A stretch of 64,000 nucleotides of DNA. It comes from Mallotus nudiflorus (Eukaryota > Streptophyta > Magnoliopsida > Malpighiales > Euphorbiaceae). A model generated the notes under the pieces. It did not search any database. It saw only the letters and a program-made list of their open reading frames with translations, and was not told the origin of the DNA. Made by a program: the position numbers and the translations under genes. The DNA is taken from positions 10,766,501 through 10,830,500 of the forward strand of contig CANTUR010000049.1 in NCBI GenBank assembly GCA_947683625.1. The letters run 5' to 3'. Shown here in pieces: positions 48,940-60,887 of the stretch (within the stretch, counting starts at the first letter, position 1; each line of letters starts with the position of its first letter).

Positions 48940-50491
48940 TATCATGGTTTGTGTGTTAACCATTTATTAACTTAAAGGCAACATTAAATGCTCTTATTCT
49001 AGTAGTATTGGCATGTTTGTTAGGAAATAGATAGGCCAATTACTATAGAGATTTTTCTAGAAACATAAAAACAACTTTGTAATTTAATCTTACACGACTA
49101 ACTTTCCTTACAGTTTTCTAATACCTACTATAATAATATCATTACTTTTATTAGAGATGAAAACTTATTTAAGTGATGTTTTCTAATATGCAATAGATAC
49201 ACTTTTTGAAATTGTATTAAATGCAACACTTATATGATATCAGCCTATACTGATAGCTCTCTACCCTTACTTCAGTTCTGAATGCCTTTAGATGTAGTGT
49301 GTTTGTCATATATGCTATTCTTTTTTGAACAATGGTTGTGTTAGTTAGTTAGGTTAGTAAGTTAGTAGGGGTGAAGTAGGGACTCCATCTCACCACATCC
49401 AAAAGGGCTAACAAAGCCTTTTGGCACCACAGCCAAGCGTGGGGCTTTCATCAATGCTATTCCAAGAATTGTCTATTTTTTTATCATTTAACTGATTCAT
49501 GTAGTGCATTTGGTGAGTTTAATGGTCCATTAAATGCTCTTTTAATATGTTTTCATTTGTATTGATACTTAGCTTTAGGTGATTGGTCTTGATAAGCATT
49601 AAATTTTTTTAGCGAACTTTATTCCAGGTCTTGCTTTATTGTTAGAGTTGGTGACTTCAGGAGCACATTGAACACTCTGTTATATTTTTTTTAATTTATA
49701 TTGGCTCTGAGATTTTTGTTGTTGGGTTTTGAATAAATTGTTCATGTATTTCGACTTTCTGCTACACTAAGAGGTTTTCTTAGAATTTAATTTGTGCTAG
49801 CTTGCTTTATAATTTGTATTGTTTAAACTCTAGTAAGAATTAAACCTTTTTTTCTTTATTTTATATGATGTGTCTTGGTTTTTCATACATGCTAATTTTT
49901 TTTTAGAGTTTACTATTTTTTCCCTTCCCCCATAATAGATATGTTGTTTTAACACATGTTTTTTTCCTATTTTTATAAGAAAAAGTACTTCAACGAGGGA
50001 GAGTTATTGCTCTACTAAATATTTTTCCATTTAGTTGTCATAAGATACTGTGCATACCAAATTTAATATCATTGAGCTCTTTTCAAATTCATGTAGTAGC
50101 TTAAACTATTATGCAGTTGTGGTGTTTGATATTATTAAAAGTTGTTTAAATAGTCTATTGACAATCAGTACATTTATGTGCAATCAGCTTAGATGAAAAT
50201 GTTTTTTTACTTCAAATGATTTTTAAAGAGTAATTAAGATTAATGTTGAACGTTGTTGACCAGGTATATAGCCTTAAATGGTTTTCTCTTTATTTGTATG
50301 CTTTAGTAGACACTTTTACAAGGCTAATCAAGTTACTTTTGAATTTTAGTCATGAACATGTTATTTGTGATGTAATGGACCAGTTATGTTGTTTGGGCCT
50401 CTTTTTTTTTTTTCCTTTCCAACAAAAGTTGTTACCTATTTTAAATTTATCATGTTTGTTATATTGTTTCTTTAAAGTAGTTTTTTTAAAA
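48940..50491. other. Intergenic DNA between element A and the MULE
   Basis: AT-rich, no ORF with a recognisable domain. A locally GC-richer patch at 49375-49460 is noted as a finding. The copia relic to the left of element A would continue here but was not recognised. Confidence 0.4.
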
Positions 50492-51219
50492 GGAAATTTC
50501 ACTCGATAGTCCATTTTGATTTTGTTGCATACAAAGGTGGTTTTTTTCAACATCATGATCTTTCAGTTTTTTGACAGTTTTCTTAGTTTATTTTTTGAAC
50601 TTCATTTCTTCTCATTTTCAGCTCACTGTTCACTTCTTAACTTTTAGTTTAGGTTAAATTCTTAAAAATGGGTAAATTTAGTACTTTTTCTTCCTATAGT
50701 TTAGAAAAAGGTGTTTCTTCTTCTTCTCCGTTAGTTAAAAAGAATGTCACTTGTTTTTCATTATCTATGAAGAAGAGTGAAGGTAAATTTTTTTAAGAAG
50801 AAGAAGCATACTACTGAAGTTTCTAAGAAATAGTTGAGGTTTGATGAAGGAGCTTCAAAGGGAGTTGATGTTTCCTTTAAGGTACTATTTATTATTATTA
50901 TTAATTTTGCTTTTGTTGATTTTTCTTTATAATAGTTATAAATCAAAGATTAATTTTTGTTGATTGTTGTTGTGTTATTGTTGTTAATTTTGTTTGTCGA
51001 TTTTTCCCTTACTAATTTTTGTTTTATTCTATTAATTGTGTTTTATTTTTCTTCTAACAATTATTATATCTTTTATGAAGTTAATTTGTGTTGTTTTTTT
51101 GTTGATTTTTAAATTTTTTAAATTTTAATGTTTTTTCTCTTTTTTTTCATAAATTTGAATATTTCATCAAAACTAAAGCCCGTTTTAAGAGCAGAGTCTG
51201 TATAAACCTGAACAATAAT

Positions 51220-51573
51220 ATGATTACGAAGATAAAGGAGCATTTAACTGAAAATCAACTAAAGATGTTTGGAAGTACCTATTTTTGTCACTTGTTGGAT
51301 ATGAAGGAATTAAAACTTCAAGGTCAGGTTGTGCATTGCCTATTATTGAGGGAGGTTAGTTATCTTGCTAATGATGAGATTTGGTTTTGTATTGGTGGTT
51401 CTAATATGAGGTTTCCTGTTAGAGAGTGTGGCATTATTACTGGTCTTAAATGTATTGATGATTTTAATAGAAGTAATATTACTAAATATAAGAAGAATAT
51501 TTTGATTGAAAAGTATTTTGATAGTGCTAATAAAGTTAAGAGGGAAACTATTAAAGAATGTCTTTTTCTAGAA
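51220..51573 (+). pseudogene. DUF1985 domain, N-terminal piece, of the MULE ULP gene
   Basis: MITKIKEHLTENQLKMFGST, then FCHLLDMKELKLQGQVVH, EIWFCIGGSNMRFPVREC and GIITGLKC are the DUF1985 signature (F-----F--ITGLKC). The frame runs to ETIKECLFLE and is then broken by the solo LTR at 51574. DUF1985 precedes Ulp1 domains in plant MULEs; its function is not known. A preceding plus-strand stretch from about 50670 may hold an earlier exon. Confidence 0.85.
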
Positions 51574-54562
51574 TGTTATAACCCGATATTTTTTAAATTA
51601 TTAAATTAATTTCTGAAATTTACAGTGTTAATAAATATTTTATTAAATATTTTATTAAATTATTATATTTGATTATCTTGTGAAATTAAATTTAAAGATT
51701 TAGTGTCGAATATTATTTTAATATTATTATTTTTTATTATTGTGAACTATTGGTGTAGTGTATTTTAATATTGTGTATATATATATTTTGTAGGTGAGAA
51801 TTACTGAGTTTTAATTATTATTTTAGTTAATTAGTGTTAAATTAAAATTTTGGGATTTATTAGTGTTAATTATTTTTTAATTATTCATGAGATTATTATT
51901 GGGTTTTAATTTTAATTTTATTTAATTAGTGTTAAATGTATTGTTAATAAAAAAAAAGACCAAGTTAAAATTTTTCGGGCAGCACATTCATTTCCTTCTT
52001 CCTATTCTACACCATTTTCTTTTCTTTCCTTTACACTTTCTTCTTCTTCTTCTCGCTGTCAAACCGAACCACTACCAACCACCATGACACAACCTCAGTC
52101 AACAGGCCAAACCGCCACCAACAACAACAATAGCAGCAGCAACACCGACAACATAATGTAGACTGCACTGTGTGAACAGTGTAGTCCGAACGCCAATGAG
52201 GAAACCGGTCGATCTTGGGCTTGTTTTGAAGCTCACACTACGAACTTCAATAATCCATAGTTAATTCCAAGTAAATCGACCAGTCAGAATTCCAAAAACT
52301 CGATTTTATATTTATGTCAATATGTTTAATTTGATTTTTCTTAATGAAAATAATTTTATTTGAAGTTATGGTATTTAGATTAGTTGTTATTTGATCTAAG
52401 ATCTACCTAAAAATTATTTATATTTATTTTTTTGAAATTATTTATTTTTCTGGAATTTTTAATAATAAAAAAATACGTCAGGTCTGAAAATTTTCTTATT
52501 TTTATTAAATTTCATATGTTTTTTAGGGCAAGTTTCATTAAGGAAGTTTATTAAAATTATATACTTAATTTTTATTACAAATTTTTGAATATTTATGTCA
52601 AAAATGAATTTTTGGAAAAATTTGTATCAATTGGTAAATTTTATGTTTCAATTGAAATTATGGTGAATTATGATGTTTTGGATAATTTTTGAGTAATGAA
52701 TACTATTAAAATAATTTTTATGAATTTATTCCTATTTTAGCTAATTATAAGTAATTATTGAAATAATATTCGAATAAAATAGTATTTATGATTTTATGAT
52801 TTAAATGAGTTTTCGGTTACTTAATTGTAAAATTGAATGATTTAATAAATTTTTTATAATTAAATGCTATTTAATTTCAAGAAAATTTGAATAAGTACCT
52901 TTATAACAAAAATTGATTTTAATGTGAATTTTATTAATTATTTTATAAATAAATGTCTTTTATGCTTTATTTGTGTAAATAAATTAATTTTGATATTTAA
53001 ATGAAATTTTATTGATTTATGTTGCGATTTGTGAAATTAGTTCTCAGTTGGGCATTAAATGTACTTTGAGGGCCCAACCTGAGATTTGGAGTTATTGCGA
53101 TTGTTTGAAGTGTTTTTCTGTGCAAGGTTGGCTCTACTTCATGTAAAGAGATGTTCGTTTTACAGAGGAAACTCTGTCAAATTTTCAGTAGATTTCTTAT
53201 AAAACATGACATCATGTCTATTTTTAGTAAAGTCATATTTTTTAATTGAGTCTTTCCTTAGAAATCTAGAATTTATAGGAATTCTGTTTGTTATTATTTC
53301 TTTTCTTTAGCCACGCCTCCAGCTGAGCCGACTAGTCGGGATCAAGTGCAACTATGCAAAGGACCACATTCAACTTGTAAATTAATAATTAAATTGTGTA
53401 TAGGGAAATATGCATCTATACATATAGATTGATTGATTTTGATGAATAGGAGAATTTATTAGAAAATTATATTATTATATGAATATTTATTAAATTTGAA
53501 TTCTCCTATTATTGCTATAGTTATATTAGCATGTTTATGTTAAATTCTCATATGATTAGTAAATTTTATTTTATTTTTATTGTAATCTTTCTTGTTTATT
53601 TATTTTAAAATAAACTATGGTAGAACGGGCTACCTTATGGGTTTTATCAGGACTATGTGTGTACCGATAGGATTAAGAGTGAGTGTCGGTGGTTATAAGG
53701 CTCGGTGATATTTTGCTCTCGGGCATGATTTTGTAAGAATATATATAAGGCTCAGTGATACTTTGCTCTCAGGTGTGATTTATATATTATTAGGCCGGGT
53801 AGCTCCGTGATGCTTTGCTCTCGAGAACCACTAGTAAATATCGGTTTAAGTGAATTGACTGTGGCTGGTAGCTAGGTTGATGTTTTACTCTCAGGAACTG
53901 GCAGTCTTTGGATTATAAGAGAACCAAAAGGCTATTAGAATTGTGGACTAAGGTTCTACCTAGTGTTTTTTATAAAAATGATTTAAAAAAGTTTATTATA
54001 TTTATATAGTATTCTATGATTTCAAATACTTTATTTTGATAAAAGAGGATTTCAATAAATGAAAATTTTCAAATTATAAATTATAAATTTTATATTTTTC
54101 ATAAATTATATTTTAAAGGAGATTTTCATACTATATACATTTCTTTTATTAACTTACTTAGTGAGGTCGGACTCGCCTCAATAATTTTTTTTAGGATCTT
54201 CTACTTTAGATCTCCCTATTAGACTTATTTGTTAGACTACTTCCTCCCCGATCGACTTATGTAAATATTGAATTATTACTTTTCTTACATTTTAGTAAAC
54301 GTTGTAGTAGTAGTACTCCTTGTTTTAGTATTTGTATTGTATTAGACTGTGCTTCTATGTTTGAATATTGTATGAACATATTTTATTATGTTATGAGATA
54401 AGGATTTATTTTATATTAATTAAAGTTTTGATTCTTATGTATTTTTGTGTTATGTTTGCATGTTTTTTTTTATTTTTTTTAAGACTTACTATGGGTTTCG
54501 GATACTTTATGTATTCTCATTCCCTAGTACCGGTCGCGTACCTTTCGGTTTGGGTCATGACA
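51574..54562 (+). mobile_element. Solo LTR (Ty3/gypsy-like), inserted in the MULE
   Basis: Starts TGTTATAACCCG and ends GGGTCATGACA, giving TG...CA with an 11-bp imperfect inverted terminus, 2989 bp. Flanks are TAGAA (51569-51573) and TAAAA (54563-54567), a one-mismatch duplication. DUF1985 text runs up to one side and resumes on the other. It contains a GC-richer block at 52060-52250 and four diverged copies of a CTCGGTGATxxTTTGCTCTC unit (53660-53900). No gag-pol. Strand cannot be proven; the terminus style suits chromovirus (Tekay-like) LTRs. Confidence 0.85.
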
Positions 54563-54976
54563 TAAAAATTTTGAATGCGATGAAGATGTTGTGAAGATTG
54601 TAGTGCTTTATTTTGTAATGATGTATTTGTTTACATCACCAAAAAAGAAATTTGTTATTAAATAATATCTTGATATTGTGGATGCTGGTTTGTTTAATGA
54701 ATATTGTTGGGGTAGAGATGTTTTTTCTTTTACTCTGGAATCTATAAAGGGAAAGATGTTGAGGCTTCATAAGAAAGGGGTTGGTTATTATTATTACAAG
54801 CTTAATGGCTTTCCATTAGCTCTTCAGGTTTGGTTTTATGAATGTTGTGGGTATTGTAAGAATGTGTTAGCTTAGCACAGAGTTCTGCAATTCCTCATAA
54901 GTTGAATTGGCATACAGATATTATTCCGAGTTTTAAGAAGCTTAATTCTGAGATTCTCAGTTTAGATTCTTCTTAG
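54563..54976 (+). pseudogene. DUF1985 domain, C-terminal piece
   Basis: After the LTR the frame continues with NFECDEDVVKIVVLYFVMMY, SPKKKFVIK, stop, then YLDIVDAGLFNEYCWGRDVF, YYYKLNGFPLALQVWFYECC and HKLNWHTDIIPSFKKL. The 'Y-WG-D-F' and 'L-GFPLALQVW-YE' motifs are the second half of the DUF1985 region. Rejoining needs a one-base shift, so small indels occurred after the LTR landed. The block ends near SLDSS, before an intron-like stretch. Confidence 0.85.
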
Positions 54977-55046
54977 GTAAATTTTTTAGACTTTTGTTGT
55001 TTTTTTATTTATATTTTTTGAAATCTTAATTTTTTTAAAAAAATTT

Positions 55047-56191
55047 GTTTCTTATTTTTTTATAGTTGAAGTTGAGTAATGTTGTTCCTTCTAATGCTGA
55101 ACTTGAGAAGTTCAATTTAGGTCAATTTTTCTCCAAAGAAAATGATGAAAAATTAAAGTCTTCTAGTGTCTATAATGATACGAAAGCTTCTATTGAAGGT
55201 GATGAAAAATGCAGATGATTTTGAGTCAACACTAGTTTTTCATAAATCAAAAAAATTTATGAAGTCTACTTCTAAAAAGGATGCATCTAGTGCTCAATCC
55301 TCTAGTTCTATAAGTGATCGTGCATTGATGAAGAAAATTGATGATTTTTCTAACAAGTTTATCAGAGAAATTTCTTTATTTAAGAGTTACTTTGATGAAA
55401 AGCTTTCTGTTTTAGATGCAAAGTTAGCTAAAAATCTTAAAAAGAAATTGAAGTCTACTTCTAATGACTTTATTGAAGTTGTTGATGATGACAATTTAAA
55501 TGTTGATGAAGGTGCTATGAATGTTAATGATCTTAAAAAGATTATGTTTTTTTATAAGAATTTAAAGGTTGTTAAGGAGAAGAAAGAAAGTGAGGTTGAA
55601 ATAAATGAATATAAGATTCATTCTCATGGTGATAATCAAAAGAAGACTAAAAGTGAAGCAGTGATTATTGAGGAAGAAAAGGTTACAGATGATATTTCTT
55701 TAAATGTTGATGTTACTGCTCCTCAAGGTCTTTATTCTGTCATCTCTGACGATTCAAATTCTAAATATAGGTTTTTGGAAAAGGTTGATACTCTTGTTAG
55801 TAATTTGACTAAGGTAAATTGTTGTTTTTTTTTTGTGTTTTTTTGCTTTTTGATGATGTTTATTGATTTTCTTGATGTTTGTTTATTTTGTTTATTATTG
55901 TTTATATATATATATATATATCCAAGTGTTTATCAAAAAAGAGTTGCAAAGCCTGGTGTTTCTTTTAAATCTCTATTTCTTGCTGAGTTTGAGTCTAGTG
56001 CAAGTAGGAAAGAAGAAGTGGAGCCTGCTAAATCTATTGCAGGTAGCAAAGAAGTTGTTCAGCCTTCTAAAACTTCTTCTTCAAGTTGTCCATTTAATAA
56101 GAATGTTGATGATGGTCCAAGTTATGAAGATCTTTGTGTTTTTGACACTTGGATTAATGAAGGACTATTGAAGAGGAAAAAGAAAAAGTAA
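55047..56191 (+). pseudogene. Linker region of the MULE ULP gene
   Basis: After an acceptor-like TTTTATAG: LKLSNVVPSNAELEKF, then a frame change near 55205 and a long Lys/Ser/Glu-rich segment (STSKKDASSAQSSSSISDRA, a coiled-coil-like KKIDDFSNKFIREISLFKSY). An intron with a TA microsatellite (55898-55920) probably runs from 55814 to about 55926. It then continues with RVAKPGVSFKSLFLAEFESS and ends SYEDLCVFDTWINEGLLKRK. The position between DUF1985 and Ulp1, and the 'W---GL' end, fit the low-complexity linker of these proteins. Confidence 0.7.
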
Positions 56192-56269
56192 CTCTATATG
56201 TCTTTTTCTTTTATTTTATATTTGATTTTATGTATATTATTTGTATTTATGATTTTTTAATTGTTTTTG

Positions 56270-57240
56270 GTAGATCGGATGTTAAAAACACTGACAAACA
56301 TGAGAAGATTAATCATGGGTTCAACTTTGTTGTTACGGTTATATGTTCAAAAACTTGGTTTCATTCCCTATGCTACATTGGGGAGCTTATTTCTGACAAT
56401 GTATGTTTTTTTTTAAAAAAAAATTATTTATAATTGTTGTTTTTTTTTAATTTTGCAACACCTTGATGTCATTTTTTATTACTTGAGAAAGAAAGCTAAT
56501 TTATCTCCAGCCTTTGTTATTTCATTCATTACAGTAGATACATTGTTTGATCAAGCTATTCAGAGAGAGTTTTTTTTTATTTTTTAAAGTACAAGGTTTT
56601 TAGATTTAGTTTTGAAAAATGGGTTACTCAGTATATTTTAAGTGAAACTATTCTTTATCCCATGCCTTAGGTTGATGTTGATGATATCTTGTTTCCAATT
56701 TATATACATTCTTAGTAGCATTAGGTTCTTAGTAGGTTGAACATTAAGGATCGTTGTTTTTATGCGTATAATTCTTTGAGGTCGACTCATGGAGATGCTC
56801 TTGTTCTTGAAGTTGTGAAGAGTTATAGTGTGATGCTTCCTCTATTTTTAGAAAAGCTTGATTTTTGTTATTGGTCGTAGAGATATTGATCGTTATGTTA
56901 GACCATATGCAAATAAAAGGGCTTCAGATTCTTTTAATATTAAAATGGTTGATGATTTGCTACAATAGACTATAGTGTAAGATTTTATTAATATTTTCTT
57001 ATTTTTTTCTTTGTTTTTTTCTTTATTAAATTTCTTTTAATGTTCTTTGTAGTGATTATGGAGCCTTTGTTGTTGCTTATGCTGAATATTTAGCTTATAG
57101 GAAGAAAATTAGAAGTAATTTTTATGTTAAAGTTTACCGAAGTAGGCTCTCATATTCTCTCTATACTTATGGTATGAAGAAGGTTTAAGGTGAAATTGTT
57201 AGTGATTCTTAGCAGACTTTGAAGGTGAAAAAGAGGAGAA
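56270..57240 (+). pseudogene. Ulp1-like cysteine protease (C48) domain of the MULE
   Basis: GFNFVVTVICSKTWFHSLCY, GELISDN, then after an intron HLDVIFYYLRKKANLSP, TVDTLFDQAI, VLSRLNIKDRCFYAYNSLRS, VVKSYSVMLPLFL and finally DYGAFVVAYAEYLAY. Ulp1 proteases remove SUMO using a His-Asp-Cys triad. Here the His before the lost Trp is kept (QH-stop-VL), the Asp of the usual YDSL reads Asn (YNSL), and the Cys of the usual DCG motif reads Tyr (DYG). Stops also interrupt it. A basic tail (LKVKKRRRLKK) follows. It is a dead protease relic. Confidence 0.88.
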
Positions 57241-57249
57241 GATTGAAGA

Positions 57250-58398
57250 AATGAATGTTGAAGATTGAAGAAGTGAATGTTGAACGTTTTGTTGTTTAAT
57301 TTTTTTTATACACAGTTTAGTTTTATGTTTTAAATGTTTTTAAATACAATGTACAATTAATATTGTTAATATAGTATGGTTCTTCTTTATTCCTTTGTTT
57401 ACTTTGCTATTTTATGTTGTTTATTTGTGTTGATTGTTGTTGACTTTCCATTCTAACTATAAAAAATTTATAAAACTTTTTGTAATATAAGAGAATAATA
57501 ATTAACCCTAAAAATGATTAATATTGAGGAATATTTTTATAAATTTTTGCCTTTTTTTTGCATTTGTTGATTTGTGTTTATTTTTGTTGATTTTGGTTTT
57601 TTCTATCTTTAACTGTTATAAATTCGTTAAAAATGAATAGTTGAAATAAAATAAAATGATAATTGATTTAAAAATTAAGTAATAATGATTAAGGTTGATA
57701 ATATTTTGTAGTTTTATGTTGTTCTTCAGTTGTTTTAATTTTGATTATTCTTGTTTATTTTGTTGATTTTTTTTAAGAAAATGTTAAAAAAATATTTAAA
57801 TTTGAGACAAGTATTCATAATTAATATAAAAAATTAATAAAAAAAACTAATAAGGATAGTTCTTTTGTTGTTTACTACTGTTTGGATTTTTGTTTATTTT
57901 TTTTTTATTTTGTTGACTTTTTTTAAGAACATGTTAAAAAAATTTTAATTTGATACAAGCAATTCATAATTAATTTAAAAAATTAATAAAATAACTAATA
58001 AGAATAGTTCTTTTGTTGTTCTTCTGTTGTTTTGATTTTGTTTATTTTTGTTGATTTTATTTAAGAAAATGTTAAACTATTTTTAAATTTGATACAAGTA
58101 ATTCATAATTAATTTAAAAAATTAATAAAAGAACTAATAAGGATAGTTCTTTTGTTGTTTATGATTTTTTTATTTTTTTTTATTTGTGTTTTTTCAATGC
58201 TTGTTTTTTTTCCTGCAATTAAAACTAGTATAAAATTATAACTGAAATAAAATACATTGAATATTTAATCTAAAACAGTTATATTTGTTAACCAACAATG
58301 ATAATCTTTGAATATATCAAAATTTAAAGTATCAATGTTTAAATTTTTTAACAAATGATGAACAACAATGTTTTTATTTTATTTTTTTTTTGTGACAT
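57250..58398. other. AT-rich spacer between the convergent MULE genes
   Basis: Contains three diverged repeats of a unit starting GATAGTTCTTTTGTTGTT and ending AATTAATAAAA (57840-58160; about 125-140 bp each). No ORF. Confidence 0.6.
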
Positions 58399-60887
58399 TT
58401 ATGCACGTTTCTTGTTATATCCAAGCTGTCCACATTTTTCACACTTGTTATATCTTGTGTATTCCCATGGAGCTTTGATTCTTCTTTTCTTTGGTCTTCC
58501 AACTTTAATTCTTCCTTCTGGTGGTTGTACTTTTATTTGCTGATCTTGAATTAGTATGTTCCATGTTGTTTAATTTGGCATTGGATGTATTGTTTCTTCA
58601 TATGTTGCCAATATTGTTTCCTTTGTGTAAAAATTTAAGCAATACTTGTAAGAATCTTGGTTCATTTGCTTCAAAATTACAAGTGCATATGTACATGGCA
58701 GTTGATCAATTTGAAATATGTTGCAGCTGCATTTTCTTTCTTGCATGTTCACAATAAATGTTTCATTGAAATCATACACAATGAATATCTCTTCAGTTGA
58801 AGGTTTGACCTATTTGTAAGTGAAAATATTACATCATAAACAATAAAAAGCAATAAAAAATAATAATTATATTAAAAGTAATTGAAAAAAGAAATGAAAT
58901 CAACAACAAAAAAATAAGGCAGAAAACAACTAAAAAAATTAAAAAACAAAAGATTTCATTAAATTTAAGTAAAAAAAAAACTGCAAACAACAAATCAACA
59001 ACAATCAATAAAAAATAATAACAGTATGAAAATTTTAACTTGAAGTTTTAGAATTTTCATATAATTCTCATTTATTATATCTTGTGGCCTTTTTACAAGT
59101 TTTGTGAATGTTGATCTTGCATTGTTCCTATTTATATAACTCTAATCTTATATCAAAGAACGTAGATACTCTAATAATGTTGTGATCAGTAGCTCTTTAG
59201 CTTTTACAATAACTGAATTGAATGATTCGACTATATTTGAAGTCATTGTTGAGTATTTATTGTTGATTGAGAAAGCTTTAGCCCATTTATGATAGCTAAT
59301 GTTGTAGAGTTATGGCCTAATTCTTTTGTCAATCTTGTCCAAGTCATTCATATGGTACTCAAATTCTTTAAAATTGTATGTCTTTGTTGCTAGATAAAAT
59401 GAATCCTTAATGCATTTTGATTTTTTTATAGCTATTCTTCAAGTTGTTTAAAAGATGATACATACAAAAACCATAGGCAGCTTCAGGGTATATTTTTCTA
59501 ATTGATTTTTCTATACTTTCATGTCTGTAAAAAATAATGGTCATTTCTTGTCTACAACTAAATATTTCTTTTATTTTTATGAAGAACCACTCCCAAGATG
59601 CATCATTTTCGGAGTCAACAATGGATAAAGCTAGAGGAAAGATTTTACCAACAGCATCTTATGTTGTTGCTAAAAGTAATGTGCCACTATATGTGCCTTT
59701 CAAAAATGTGCCAACAACCACTGCAACGGGTCTGCAATATTTCCATCCTTTTATTGATGCATTAAGAGCCATAAAAACATAGAGGAACGATTGGTTACTT
59801 TTTGTTTCAAGTTGAACAATGGATCCTGGATTTATTGTCTTCAACATATATAGGAAACTTGGTAGAATTGCATAAGATTCGTCCGATTTGCCTCTTAATA
59901 TGTGAAGTGCCTTTTCTCTTAATATCCAGGGTTTTAAGTAGCTGATGTTGATCCTATATTCTTCTCTCATTTCTCTGACTATATCTCATGCTTTGTATAT
60001 AGTTTTGATATTATGATACTTTAATTTTACCCAGTCAGTCACTAAAGATGTTGTTGCATGTCTTTGGTCACCTAATTTGATGTCCATGCTACAGGAGTAG
60101 CTGTTGTTGAATTTTTTTACAACAATTTTATCAAATTTTCCATTTCTTATAGCCCTTATCCTCCAACTGCATTTTTCATTCAATCATTTTGCAACATACA
60201 TCTCTCTATTTGATCTTATTATTATAAACTGAAAGTGGTTGTTAATTACGTAAAACTTTAATGCTTTCTTGAAATCTTGTCTATTGTTGTATATTTTTCC
60301 GTCTTCAAGTTATGTTGTTGTTGCAATCCATATTAATGAAGATTCTTCACTCTTATATTCCGGTTGTTTATCTTTATTTGTGCTTTGTTAATGTAGAATC
60401 AATGCAATCATTGTGTTTGCATAATCCATGAAATTTGTAGATTGATTATTTTCTTATGTATTCAATGAGTTTTGTTAAGAAGCTGACATTTGTTGTGCTT
60501 GAGATGTTGATTGTTATCGAATCTGCAACATGTTGTTGTTATTGAAGCTTTTATCTTGAAAGTGTTTATCTTAATGCATATGACAAATTTTATGAAATCT
60601 AATTCCTTCTTCTTTAGCTGCAAATAAAAGAACAATGTTGCATCATCTTATATATTTAAAGATGGATAACCATCTCTAACGTTATACTGAATGATCATTT
60701 GTTGTAATTGTCCATCAATTTGTAGCTAATCTAATAGTATTTTAACTATTTCTTCAAAGTTACAGTCTGCATGCATTGTAATTCCAGTTACTTCAAAATC
60801 AACATAATCTATTGCTTCATTCCATCTTCCTTTGTGATGAATGAGCACTAGAATGATTTTCATTATGTATGTTAGAAAAGTGTTCAT
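58399..60887 (-). pseudogene. MuDR-type MULE transposase
   Basis: Read right to left from ATG at 60887: MNTFLTYIMKIILVLIHHKG, WNEAIDYVDFEV (N-terminus typical of this MULE group). MuDR domain at 60250-59990: FKKALKFYVINNHFQFII, EKCSWRIRAIRN, ATTSLVTDWV. Core start at 59970-59660: YRINISYLKPWILREKAL, YAILPSFLYMLKTINPGS, RPVAVVVGTFLKG. The first catalytic Asp (usual VDGTFLK) is Val. SWIM finger at 58750: CSCNIFQIDQLPCTYAL, with the last His as Tyr. A zinc knuckle near 58440 (KCEKCGQLGYNKKRA) also has His to Tyr. An intron lies near 58815-59045. Many stops. Inactive. Confidence 0.9.

Noticed and set aside
58521..58757. Plus-strand 78 aa ORF
   Set aside because: Antisense shadow of the SWIM finger region of the MULE transposase.
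59537..59782. Plus-strand 81 aa ORF
   Set aside because: Antisense to the transposase core.
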